7,288 nt of DNA from Rickettsiales bacterium (GTDB lineage Bacteria; Pseudomonadota; Alphaproteobacteria; Rickettsiales; UBA1997), in assembly GCA_947455845.1 (NCBI GenBank), contig CANGQE010000065.1, positions 1 to 7,288 of the forward strand, in the 5' to 3' direction. Positions 1 to 5,700 of this stretch are shown here, piece by piece. The notes below the pieces were generated by a model. The model did no database searches, was not told the origin of the DNA, and saw nothing but the letters and a program-made list of their open reading frames with translations. Position numbers and translations under genes: made by a program. Each line of letters starts with the position of its first letter. Positions within the stretch are counted from its first letter, which is position 1.

Positions 1-747
1 AAGCTTGCGGTAATCTTCACTAACCAAATTCATGATTCGGCTCGCTTCTGCAATTTTGCCATCCCACAATAAGCGATCGACGCGATTAATGTGATCAATC
101 TCACTAAGTTGGGTTTGATATTTGGTTAAAAATTTACTTTCCTCATCACCAACAAAATTTTCCTTCACCCAAATTGATGAAACCAATTCTCTAATTTCTT
201 TGCGCATCTCATCTTTGGCTTCATCACTTTCATTTTCGCGCTCTAAGAAATTAATTTTAGATTGTAGTAAATAAATTTTTGATTCGGGCGTTCCGGCCGG
301 ATTGGAGTGAAAATATTGCTCACTGGACTGGTAAGGAATATTATTGGCAATGGCCACTCTTTCAACATTACGACGCATTTCGTTAATGTTGGGATAAAAT
401 ACATTGTCAGTGGTGAAGCGCGAAATATCGCTAAAAGAAGTATTTTTTGGATCGATCTTGCCGCTAAATTTATCCCACAAGATGATGTCGATTGTAGCTG
501 CGTAAAAATCTGGTTTTTCTTTTCCTTTCTTCATTGATGCCGCGTAGCTTAAGGCTTCAGAATAATTATCCTTCTTCAGTGCTCCGTTAATTTTTGTTAA
601 AACTTCTAAATCTTCTGCCGTCATCGCTTGCCACAATTTCTGAGAAATAGGCCTTAAATCTTTAGCCTTGGCATCAACAACCAAAAACAGCGAAAACGCG
701 GTAATAACCGTTAGTAGAGGCTTAAAGGCAGCACAAAATTTTGACAC
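1..747 (-). CDS. slt: Soluble lytic murein transglycosylase (Slt family), N-terminal part
   Basis: This reading frame is open from about position 850 to the left edge and has no ATG in a useful place, so the start is uncertain. A GTG at 747-745 gives a convincing signal peptide of 28 residues: Lys3 and Lys9, a hydrophobic core LLTVITAFSLFLVV, and an AKA cleavage site. No Shine-Dalgarno sequence precedes it; a TTG at 822-820 is the alternative. The mature part is helical and reaches the segment SSIWVKENF ... EIDHINRVDRLLWDGKIAEA (about residues 190-235), which closely resembles the superhelical U/L domain of alphaproteobacterial Slt transglycosylases. The family cleaves peptidoglycan in the periplasm to 1,6-anhydro-muropeptides. 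The catalytic SLT domain would lie beyond the window, so activity cannot be judged here. The assignment rests on recalled family motifs; I am fairly sure of the family and unsure of the exact start. Confidence 0.8.
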   Translation of the reverse strand, partial: MSKFCAAFKPLLTVITAFSLFLVVDAKAKDLRPISQKLWQAMTAEDLEVLTKINGALKKDNYSEALSYAASMKKGKEKPDFYAATIDIILWDKFSGKIDPKNTSFSDISRFTTDNVFYPNINEMRRNVERVAIANNIPYQSSEQYFHSNPAGTPESKIYLLQSKINFLERENESDEAKDEMRKEIRELVSSIWVKENFVGDEESKFLTKYQTQLSEIDHINRVDRLLWDGKIAEASRIMNLVSEDYRKL

Positions 748-852
748 TGTAAAAAATTTAGAAATTTTGGAGGGAGTTTTTTTAAGAAATGAACAGGGCG
801 ATTTTTTCAGTAAACTTTTCAAAACACAAGAGGCAAGGGATGCTAACTTCTC

Positions 853-887
853 CTATACTAAATCTAAAATCTTTAGATTTAGTATAG
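853..887. repeat. Perfect 16-bp inverted repeat with a 3-base loop
   Basis: The arms CTATACTAAATCTAAA (853-868) and its exact reverse complement (872-887) are separated by only ATC. They are A+T-rich and no T-run follows directly, so this is not a classical terminator. The arms resemble the outer ends of the larger palindrome at 941-1119 (TATACCGAATC and TATACCAAATC), which suggests either a collapsed copy of the same mobile palindrome or a shared binding site. It overlaps the predicted slt -10 box. Confidence 0.75.
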
Positions 888-909
888 TTTAAATTCTTAC
901 GTGCCTCAA
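881..909 (-). promoter_or_regulatory. Predicted sigma70-type promoter for the slt gene
   Basis: On the minus strand TTGAGG (909-904) is followed after exactly 17 bases by TATACT (886-881). Both hexamers are close to consensus and the spacing is ideal. Transcription would start near 874 and run into slt. The -35 box lies in the loop and arm of a small palindrome (GTGCC-TTGA-GGCAC, 914-901), and the -10 box lies in one arm of a perfect 16-bp palindrome (853-887), so a repressor could act here. The fit is seen in the sequence; the activity is inferred. Confidence 0.5.
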
Positions 910-914
910 GGCAC
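901..914. repeat. Short palindrome over the predicted slt -35 box
   Basis: GTGCC and GGCAC enclose TCAA (plus-strand reading). The -35 hexamer of the proposed slt promoter lies inside it. It is a plausible operator half-site pair but could also be chance. Confidence 0.4.
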
Positions 915-940
915 CTACCACGCTTGTAGAAAAAACACTC

Positions 941-1119
941 TATACCGAATCAAACTACTATCGATATATTGTGGCACTGTCGCAAATCAAAATTTTCTAA
1001 GAAATTTTTGTGATTCTTATTTTTTTGAAAGGTAAGCGTACCTAGATGTACGTGCGTTTCAAAAAAATAAGAATTGCGAAAAGTTTGATTTGCGACAGTG
1101 CCATTGTAGATTTGGTATA
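941..1119. mobile_element. MITE-like long nested palindrome, no coding capacity
   Basis: Nested inverted repeats are seen directly. The outermost arms are TATACCGAATC (941-951) and GATTTGGTATA (1109-1119), with one mismatch. Inside are perfect 20-bp arms at 972-991 and 1084-1103 (TGGCACTGTCGCAAATCAAA and its complement). Further in, ATTCTTATTTTTTTGAAA (1013-1030) is the complement of TTTCAAAAAAATAAGAAT (1056-1073), and a CGTAC/GTACG pair forms the tip near 1037-1052. Bases between arms, such as 992-1012, are unpaired or form a small side hairpin. The whole could fold into a hairpin about 180 bases long. No transposase is present and I saw no clear target-site duplication. A non-autonomous palindromic element is the best reading; a structured RNA or protein-binding site is the alternative. 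Confidence 0.6.
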
Positions 1120-1150
1120 AAAATCCGTCTGGAGAAATTAATACGTCCAT

Positions 1151-1208
1151 AAAAAAAGAGCTGCAAATTATTAGAGACCCTTGAGTACTAATAATTTCAC
1201 AACTCTTT
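1151..1208 (-). terminator. Intrinsic terminator-like hairpin downstream of the SRPBCC gene
   Basis: On the minus strand CTAATAATTT and AAATTATTAG pair perfectly (1188-1197 with 1165-1174). This is extended by AAAGAG/CTCTTT (1208-1203 with 1160-1155) across a small internal loop. A run of seven T follows at 1157-1151. It is A+T-rich for a terminator but has the right layout and orientation for transcripts coming from 1919-1257. Confidence 0.55.
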
Positions 1209-1218
1209 TAAAGAATCC

Positions 1219-1244
1219 GGGTAGCTTTTGTTAAAAAACTACCC
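1219..1244. terminator. Hairpin just after the SRPBCC stop codon
   Basis: GGGTAG (1219-1224) pairs with CTACCC (1239-1244), and an inner TTTT/AAAA extension gives a stem of about ten pairs. It begins 13 bases past the stop codon at 1257-1259. The T-rich side is better on the plus strand (GATTTTTTAG) than on the minus strand (GGATTCTTT), so it may act together with the hairpin at 1151-1208. Confidence 0.5.
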
Positions 1245-1256
1245 AGATTTTTTAGA

Positions 1257-1919
1257 TTATTTTTTTACTTCTTCAGTTTTTACAGTTTCTTTGGTTACTT
1301 CAGTAGTAGTAACGGTAGAAGTAGGAGCTGAAGCATCAGCCACAGGAGCTGCAGCATCTGCCGCTTCACCTTCAACCGGAGTGCTTAGAGCAGCAGCTTC
1401 TGATTCTAAGATTACTTTTAAATCGCTAAGACCTTGTGCAAAATTTTTCTCAACTTTGCCATGCATTAAAAAGCATACTAAGTTGAAAGGAAATTTAGCT
1501 CTTCCCAACATTGCCCAAGTTACTTTAGTTTCGTTTTCAGAAACTTCTTCAGTAGTGAAATATGCGTTATTTACTGTTTCCATTGGCTTAGCGAAACGTA
1601 GTTCGAAATCAATTCTTTCATTTTCAGCGATTGCTTTGATTTCTTGTTCACCAACACCAACTTCTTTATTTCCTGACCATGATTGAATAGCTCCAACAGT
1701 ACCATCAACACCTTTTAGTTCTTGGGTCATGTTTAAATCTAACTTAGACCAAGGCTGCCATTTTTTGCCATTTTCCATCATTTTTAAATAAGCAAAAACT
1801 TCAGCTTTTGGCTTACTAATGGTAATTGATTTTTCAATTTTGAATTCTTTTGGAGCAATTGCTGCAGCCACAAGAAGAAGCGCAACTAACGCGCCACAAG
1901 CTATTAAGATTTTTTTCAT
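1257..1919 (-). CDS. SRPBCC (START/polyketide-cyclase-like) domain protein with N-terminal membrane segment and Ala/Thr/Val-rich tail
   Basis: The 220-residue product starts with MKKILIACGALVALLLVAAA, a positively charged end plus a hydrophobic stretch that is either a signal anchor or an uncleaved signal. Residues about 27-172 match the SRPBCC fold as found in many proteobacterial 'SRPBCC family' proteins: a KSITISKPKAEVF opening, WQPWSKLD, a central SGNKEVGVGEQEI strand pair, and TKVTWAM before the long C-terminal helix. The family binds hydrophobic ligands in a deep cavity, and no specific ligand can be named here. Residues 174-220 form a low-complexity tail of Ala, Glu, Thr, Val and Lys that is not part of the fold and is probably disordered. 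No Shine-Dalgarno sequence precedes the ATG, but a TTGACA box stands upstream. The gene appears monocistronic, with hairpins on both sides. The domain call is firm; the function is unknown. Confidence 0.85.
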   Translation of the reverse strand: MKKILIACGALVALLLVAAAIAPKEFKIEKSITISKPKAEVFAYLKMMENGKKWQPWSKLDLNMTQELKGVDGTVGAIQSWSGNKEVGVGEQEIKAIAENERIDFELRFAKPMETVNNAYFTTEEVSENETKVTWAMLGRAKFPFNLVCFLMHGKVEKNFAQGLSDLKVILESEAAALSTPVEGEAADAAAPVADASAPTSTVTTTEVTKETVKTEEVKK

Positions 1920-1980
1920 ATTTTTAATTAATTTATTTTAAGATTTGGTTGGGATTTTTGTGGTTTTTGGGGTAGTGGAA

Positions 1981-2008
1981 ATTTCATTGGCGGATGAAAG
2001 TTTGTCAA
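1981..2008 (-). promoter_or_regulatory. Candidate promoter for the SRPBCC gene
   Basis: A perfect TTGACA (2008-2003) is followed after 16 bases by TGAAAT (1986-1981), four of six matching TATAAT. It lies about 60 bases before the ATG and just downstream of the terminator of the preceding gene, as expected for an independent transcription unit. The -10 box is weak. Confidence 0.4.
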
Positions 2009-2051
2009 GAGTTTGTTGTGTATATTTAGGTAAAATTTAAATAAATTTGGT

Positions 2052-2091
2052 AAAAAAAAGTCGCAAGCGACGAATCACTTACGACTTTTTT
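2052..2091. terminator. Strong intrinsic terminator of the PEGA lipoprotein gene (possibly bidirectional)
   Basis: AAAAAAGTCGCAAGCGA pairs with TCACTTACGACTTTTTT around a CGAA loop, with only two mismatches. On the minus strand it ends in about eight T. It lies some 20 bases after the stop codon at 2111-2113. The symmetric A and T runs mean it could also stop plus-strand transcripts. Confidence 0.85.
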
Positions 2092-2110
2092 ATTTAGAAT
2101 TTTACTTCAA

Positions 2111-2665
2111 CTAGTTAGAGCGAGTTTGTCCTGGATATTGCTGGTTTCTTTGTTGGTATTCTTTTTGATATTGTTGCTGCTCAGGACTAATTCCTTGGTT
2201 AGTCACTGCACCCGGATTGTAATAGTAATTAATCATGTCCGCAGGTTTTTGCCCTACTCCCATCATTGAACTACGACCACCGGTAGCAGTTTGCGGAATA
2301 GTTACAAAATATTCTTTTTTCTTAAACTCATTACAACGTCCGGAATATTGGGCGGAATATAAAGACCATGGGAAAATTGAAGTTAATACGTCCATTGAGC
2401 AAGCACCATTTTTCATGGTAGCCCAAGCTTCAAGTTGTAGTTGAGTTGATCCATAACCTTCTTTGGTCAAAACTACAGTTTGGTTTTTTGCTTCGATGTG
2501 AAGAGTGGCAGGAGTTTTTCCGTAATTTTTACCTTCGATAAAAATATCAGCTCCTGATGGGTTACTACCGATATTAACATCAGCTTCTTTTTCATTCATA
2601 ATCATCGCACAAGAAGAGGCTGTAGTTAACAATAGAGCCAGAGCACATTGGCGGACTAATTTCAT
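2111..2665 (-). CDS. PEGA-domain lipoprotein
   Basis: The 184-residue product begins with a lipoprotein-type signal (MKLVRQCALALLLTTASSC) and a weak lipobox ASSC with Cys19 as the likely lipidated residue. Residues about 28-80 read as a PEGA domain: VNIGSNPSGADIFIEG, the YGKTPATL turn, then a strand ending in VVLTKEGYGS. PEGA domains are small beta-folds of extracytoplasmic proteins, often tied to the cell surface. After it comes a hydrophobic stretch with two cysteines (Cys89, Cys111) around FPWSLYSAQYSGR, then a Gln/Tyr/Asn-rich, probably disordered C-terminus (from about 160). It starts 22 bases after the lpxL-like gene, so the two are probably cotranscribed, and it is followed by a strong terminator. 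There is no recognisable Shine-Dalgarno sequence. The domain and localisation are well supported; the cellular role is unknown. Confidence 0.8.
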   Translation of the reverse strand: MKLVRQCALALLLTTASSCAMIMNEKEADVNIGSNPSGADIFIEGKNYGKTPATLHIEAKNQTVVLTKEGYGSTQLQLEAWATMKNGACSMDVLTSIFPWSLYSAQYSGRCNEFKKKEYFVTIPQTATGGRSSMMGVGQKPADMINYYYNPGAVTNQGISPEQQQYQKEYQQRNQQYPGQTRSN

Positions 2666-2687
2666 ATTTAATAGATTAAAATTAATA

Positions 2688-3623
2688 TTATTTTTTCCAG
2701 CGATTATGAACCCAAAACCACTGTGAGGGATATTCTGTTATCCACTCTTCAAGCTTACAATTGATCTTACGAGTAAGAGTTAAAACATCAGAATTAATGT
2801 CATTCGTCTTTTCAATTGCAAGCGATTTTTCCACCCCAACACGAAATTTAAAATTCTTACCAAGCCTAATTGAGCGCGCCGGAATTAGAGCAATGTCGTA
2901 TTTTAAAGCGAGGCGCGCAATTGAGGTTGTAGTGATGGCGTCATCATGAAAAAATTTCACCGGCTCACCTTCACTGATTTTTTGGTCAGCTAAAATAATC
3001 ACAAAACCACCGCTCTTAATTACTTCAATAATTTTACGACTACCCTTGATACTTTTCTCGATCATATCAACTCCGCGCAGAGTTGCGGTCATTTTTTCTA
3101 CATAAGGATTGTTCAAGGGGCGATAGACTGTGCTCACTTTTAAGCCACTTTGGATAAAGACTTTAGGTCCAACTTCCCAATTGCCGGTATGAGCTCCAAA
3201 AATAATACCACCCTTACCTGATTTTTTTAGGTCTTCAACATTCTGGCGCGACTCTGGCGACATCTCAACCAAATCATAAATCTTAGCCGTTGGACATTTA
3301 GCAATATGGATAAACTCACCAACAATGCGCCCAAGATTGTCCCACATATCATCGAGGATTTTTGCTTTTTCCACTTCCGACAAATTAGGCAAAGCCTTGC
3401 TCATATTGCGGTAAGCCAATTGATGCACCGCAATTTTCTTACCCACAAATTTAGCCACCACCGCCGCCGCATTAGAAGCAGCTTGAGGCTTCATCGCAGC
3501 AAAAACCCACATGCCGATCTTGACAATAATAGCTTCAAGGATGTAGCGGATAGATTTGATTGTTGATTTGGTGAATTCTTTGAGATTCATAAAATTATTT
3601 TTAACGCCAAGCCTAGTAGTCAA
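2688..3623 (-). CDS. lpxL: Lipid A biosynthesis acyltransferase (LpxL/HtrB family)
   Basis: The 311-residue product has the features of the lysophospholipid/lipid A late acyltransferase family. It has an N-terminal membrane-associated helix (about residues 24-45), RNMSKALPNLSE and MWDNLGRIVGEF, and the catalytic HX4E motif HTGNWE (His145, Glu150). The substrate-binding YRPLNNPYVEK (from 167), LADQKISEGEPVKFF (from 211) and a C-terminal PSQWFWVHNRWKK are also present. These enzymes add a secondary acyl chain to Kdo-lipid A at the inner membrane. All key motifs are present and the length is normal. The start is taken as TTG at 3623 because an AGGAG lies 10 bases upstream; an ATG eleven codons later has no such site. 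The lipoprotein gene follows after 22 bp. LpxL versus LpxM-type chain specificity cannot be told from sequence, so the symbol is a family-level call. Confidence 0.88.
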   Translation of the reverse strand: MTTRLGVKNNFMNLKEFTKSTIKSIRYILEAIIVKIGMWVFAAMKPQAASNAAAVVAKFVGKKIAVHQLAYRNMSKALPNLSEVEKAKILDDMWDNLGRIVGEFIHIAKCPTAKIYDLVEMSPESRQNVEDLKKSGKGGIIFGAHTGNWEVGPKVFIQSGLKVSTVYRPLNNPYVEKMTATLRGVDMIEKSIKGSRKIIEVIKSGGFVIILADQKISEGEPVKFFHDDAITTTSIARLALKYDIALIPARSIRLGKNFKFRVGVEKSLAIEKTNDINSDVLTLTRKINCKLEEWITEYPSQWFWVHNRWKK

Positions 3624-3633
3624 GCGGACTTAA

Positions 3634-3638
3634 CTCCT
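3634..3638 (-). promoter_or_regulatory. Shine-Dalgarno site supporting the TTG start of the lpxL-like gene
   Basis: AGGAG (3638-3634, minus strand) stands ten bases before TTG at 3623-3621. Most other genes here have no such site, so it decides for the TTG over the internal ATG at codon 12. Confidence 0.5.
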
Positions 3639-3643
3639 TACGC

Positions 3644-3668
3644 TGGACGGGGTTTGTAACCCCGTCCA
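3644..3668. repeat. REP-like G+C-rich palindrome 1
   Basis: TGGACGGGGTT and its exact complement enclose TGT, giving an 11-bp stem with a 3-base loop. It lies directly upstream of the lpxL-like gene. It shares the string TTGTAACCCCGTC with palindrome 3 at 3832-3855, so both belong to one dispersed family. Confidence 0.7.
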
Positions 3669-3775
3669 CATGTTTGCATCAAAGCAAAACAAAAGCTCGT
3701 TCTTTATTCTTTTTCAATTCCAACCTTTATCTTTTAATTTGCATTCTTCCGTGTGAGAAGCTTGACGCAAACGTA

Positions 3776-3800
3776 GGGTCGGGTTTGCAAACCCCGACCC
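3776..3800. repeat. REP-like G+C-rich palindrome 2
   Basis: GGGTCGGGTTT and AAACCCCGACCC enclose GC, an 11-bp stem with one bulged C. It resembles palindromes 1 and 3 in design but differs in sequence (GGTCGGG instead of GGACGGGG), so it may be a sister family. Confidence 0.65.
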
Positions 3801-3831
3801 GCATGGGAGGTTCTTTACTCACTCTATACTT

Positions 3832-3855
3832 GTAACCCCGTCTTCACGACGGGGT
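3832..3855. repeat. REP-like G+C-rich palindrome 3
   Basis: ACCCCGTC (3835-3842) and GACGGGGT (3848-3855) enclose TTCAC. It is preceded by TTGTA as in palindrome 1. It lies about 40 bases after the lpxK stop codon; without a T-run it is not a canonical terminator, but it could stabilise or end the lpxK transcript. Confidence 0.65.
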
Positions 3856-3896
3856 CCAGTTGACGCGGAACAATGATTAATACTATTACAAAACAA

Positions 3897-4865
3897 CTAC
3901 ACAAACTTCTTCAGCAGTTTTTTTACAAGTTCCTTATCCTCAAATTCCAGCTCAATATCTAAGTAAGAAACCTTCTCTTGTAACGCCGGCGAAAATTTTA
4001 CCCAGTCTTTTTTTGTTGTTACCAAAACCGCATTTTTTTCCGCCGCAATTTTGTAAAGATTTTCTATCTCAGAACCTTTGTAAATATAGTGATCAGCAAA
4101 TCCGTAAGTTTCTATTACTTCCAAACCATTTTTTTCTAATAGCGAAAAGAATTTTTGGGGATAGGCCAAGCCACAAAATGCGATTAACTTTTTGCCGGAA
4201 AATTCTGCCAAATTTAATGGAATTATATTTGCCTTAACTACAGTTTTACCGGCTAATTTTTTCAGCAAACCTTTTTCCGCATCACCCACCAACACTACAA
4301 AATCTACTTTTTTTAAACCGGCAAAAAGCGGCTCACGCATTGGCCCAGACGGAATCAAGAAATTATTGCCAAAACCAATTTTGCCATCAACCACCATAAT
4401 TGTCAGGTCACGATGCAGCGAGTTATTTTGCATCCCATCATCCAGCACAATCATTTTGAATTTATTCATCGCATCAATTTGCTTTGCTCCGAAAAGACGA
4501 TTTTTAGAAACAAATGTCGTAGCCGTTTCAATCAGCAACATCGGTTCGTCTCCCACTTGTTCGGCACGATGATTGTCAAATTTGTGCAACATCAAAAACT
4601 TCGATCCGTCATTCATGTAACCCCGACTTAAAAAAGCAAAATCGGCTGACATTTCATTTAAAACTTTACCAATCGCAATTGCTGTAGGAGTTTTACCGGA
4701 ACCCCCAGCAATCAGGTTTCCCACGCATATTACAGGCTTAGAAATTTTAACGGTTTTGGTAAAAAATTTAACCAAGTAAAAGCCTAGAAAATAAATCAAG
4801 CTAAGTGGCAAGAGTGAATAAGCGGCTAGATTTTTTTTAGTCCAGAACTTGGGGGTTTTTAGCAT
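3897..4865 (-). CDS. lpxK: Tetraacyldisaccharide 4'-kinase
   Basis: The 322-residue product is a complete LpxK, which phosphorylates the 4' position of tetraacyl-disaccharide-1-phosphate at the inner membrane to make lipid IVA. In order are an N-terminal FW...LLPLSLIYFLGF membrane helix (about 7-33), CVGNLIAGGSGKTPT with the Walker A loop and Lys58, FLSRGY (78-83), VGDEPMLL (104-111), the Walker B-like IVLDDGMQ (139-146), SGPMREP (173-179) and TTKKDWVKF (283-291). The length is close to that of E. coli LpxK. There is no Shine-Dalgarno sequence; an AATAAT lies 7 bases before the ATG, so a nearly leaderless transcript is possible. The first 28 codons have a decayed duplicate at 6849-6935. With the acyltransferase downstream it shows that this organism makes lipid A; REP-like palindromes separate the two genes. 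Confidence 0.95.
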   Translation of the reverse strand: MLKTPKFWTKKNLAAYSLLPLSLIYFLGFYLVKFFTKTVKISKPVICVGNLIAGGSGKTPTAIAIGKVLNEMSADFAFLSRGYMNDGSKFLMLHKFDNHRAEQVGDEPMLLIETATTFVSKNRLFGAKQIDAMNKFKMIVLDDGMQNNSLHRDLTIMVVDGKIGFGNNFLIPSGPMREPLFAGLKKVDFVVLVGDAEKGLLKKLAGKTVVKANIIPLNLAEFSGKKLIAFCGLAYPQKFFSLLEKNGLEVIETYGFADHYIYKGSEIENLYKIAAEKNAVLVTTKKDWVKFSPALQEKVSYLDIELEFEDKELVKKLLKKFV

Positions 4866-4912
4866 TGGAGAATTATTGGTTAGAATTTTTAAACTTGAAT
4901 TATTCCTGTTAA

Positions 4913-4991
4913 TAGATCCTGAAACAAGTTCAGGACGACAGCGGCGTTACACACTCCCCATATCGTCATCCTGAACTTGTTTCAGGATCTA
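4913..4991. repeat. Inverted pair of the dispersed TCCTGAAACAAGTTCAGGA palindrome
   Basis: Two copies of the motif, each with a 7-bp stem (TCCTGAA/TTCAGGA) and an ACAAG loop, lie head to head: 4913-4940 and 4963-4991. The arms match over about 26 bases with one mismatch (GGACGA against GGATGA), so the whole can fold into one large hairpin around a 24-base loop. It lies between the J-domain gene and lpxK and could end transcription of the former. A third copy is at 6964-6991. From memory, this kind of repeat is common in alphaproteobacterial genomes. Confidence 0.8.
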
Positions 4992-5058
4992 CTCCTAAGT
5001 TTAGCTTTCAACCTATAAAAATTGCCTAGGATACTTTTTTTCTAATGACGGATCTGGT

Positions 5059-5334
5059 TTAACGCTTCACTGTCGCAAAAGCCGCACCCACAATTTTAGA
5101 AATCTCCGTTGCTATCACGCTGGCACTTGGGTTGTCTTTAGTATCCGGATTTTTATCGGGGTGAGTAACGAGAATAATTTTGTGGTAAGCTTTTTTAATT
5201 TCAGCTTGAGAAGCATTGCTCGGAACTCCCAAAATCTCGTAAGCGCTTTTTCTTTGATCTCTTCTGATTCTGTCGAACAAAGCTTTTTTTACAGCCTGAG
5301 GATCTGTAGCAATATCCGGAGCTGGTGGTGGCAT
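5059..5334 (-). CDS. C-terminal J (DnaJ) domain segment of the LRR-coil-J reading frame
   Basis: This 91-codon stretch encodes a near-complete J domain. SAYEILGVPSNASQAEIKKAY gives helices I and II, the diagnostic HPD tripeptide lies at residues 58-60 (THPDKNP), and a third helix ends at the stop. J domains stimulate the ATPase of Hsp70 (DnaK) and recruit clients to it. It is in the same frame as the LRR gene upstream but is cut off from it by a TAG at 5440-5442. Between that stop and this ATG the frame encodes an Arg/Glu stretch, a Gly-rich linker and GTMPPPAPD. The ATG at 5334 has a GGAG eight bases upstream, so separate translation is possible, although the GGAG is also just part of Gly codons. 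It lacks the Gly/Phe, zinc-finger and C-terminal domains of a true DnaJ. The domain call is firm; whether it is expressed alone is open. Confidence 0.75.
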   Translation of the reverse strand: MPPPAPDIATDPQAVKKALFDRIRRDQRKSAYEILGVPSNASQAEIKKAYHKIILVTHPDKNPDTKDNPSASVIATEISKIVGAAFATVKR

Positions 5335-5439
5335 TGTTCCAGCTCCACCCCCACCGAATCCACCGCCAACATTTCCCTGAAATTGCGATCTCGACCGCTC
5401 ATTATTTCTTCTTCTAGCCTCTTCTTCAAATCTTCTGTG

Positions 5440-5697
5440 CTATTGCTGCGCATCGAATCGAGCTTTTTCTTCCCGCTGCTTTCTCCTGATTTCCTCACGC
5501 TGCCTTTCCTCCGCTTCCTGACGCAACCTAGCTTCTTCTTGTCTCTGCCTAGTTTCCTCCTCTTGCTGCTGCCTTTGCCTTTCTCTTTCTTCCTGACGCG
5601 CCCGCTCTTCTTCCCGAGCCTTCCTCGCCGCCTCTTCTTGTGCACGCCGCGCCCTTTCTTCCTCCTCTCTCTTTTCTTGCTCTTGACGTCGCAATTC
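5440..5697 (-). pseudogene. Charged Arg/Glu/Gln coiled-coil middle segment between two in-frame stops
   Basis: The frame of the LRR gene continues past its TAA (5701-5703) through about 86 codons made almost entirely of Glu, Arg, Gln, Ala and Lys, then meets TAG at 5440-5442. Such sequence forms a long single alpha-helix or coiled coil. It has no credible start of its own: the first candidate is a TTG at 5694 with only AAGAAG two bases before it. It is clearly richer in G+C than the rest of the window because of its AGG, CGG and GAG codons. It is best read as the linker of one larger protein, not as an independent gene. Open frames on the other strand and in other frames here are by-products of the low complexity. 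Confidence 0.6.
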
Positions 5698-5700
5698 TTC

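Noticed and set aside
307..892. Plus-strand open frames at 307-537 and 668-892
   Set aside because: They lie opposite the slt frame, whose minus-strand translation has a signal peptide and family motifs; the plus-strand products resemble nothing and have no ribosome binding site.
950..1150. 66-codon minus-strand frame starting MDVLISPDGF
   Set aside because: It runs through the long palindrome, so its open state follows from the repeat; the product looks random and has no start signals.
1228..1686. Plus-strand 152-codon frame rich in Ser, Ala and Val
   Set aside because: Shadow of the SRPBCC gene on the opposite strand, created by its Ala/Thr-rich codons.
1139..2396. Shared string TTAATACGTCCAT at about 1138-1150 and 2384-2396
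   Set aside because: A match of about 13 bases with no similarity beyond it is within chance for a window of this size; the second copy is ordinary coding sequence of the lipoprotein.
3644..3855. CRISPR-like array in the palindrome cluster
   Set aside because: The three stems differ in sequence and spacing (about 110 and 30 bases), so there is no repeat-spacer regularity and no cas gene.
4617..4626. TGTAACCCCG inside lpxK as a fourth REP-like copy
   Set aside because: Only a 10-base match, lacks the opposing arm, and encodes the conserved SRGY region of LpxK.
5289..5645. Minus-strand Lys/Arg-rich 118-codon frame
   Set aside because: Alternative frame through the same low-complexity coil; the in-phase LRR-coil-J frame explains the region better.
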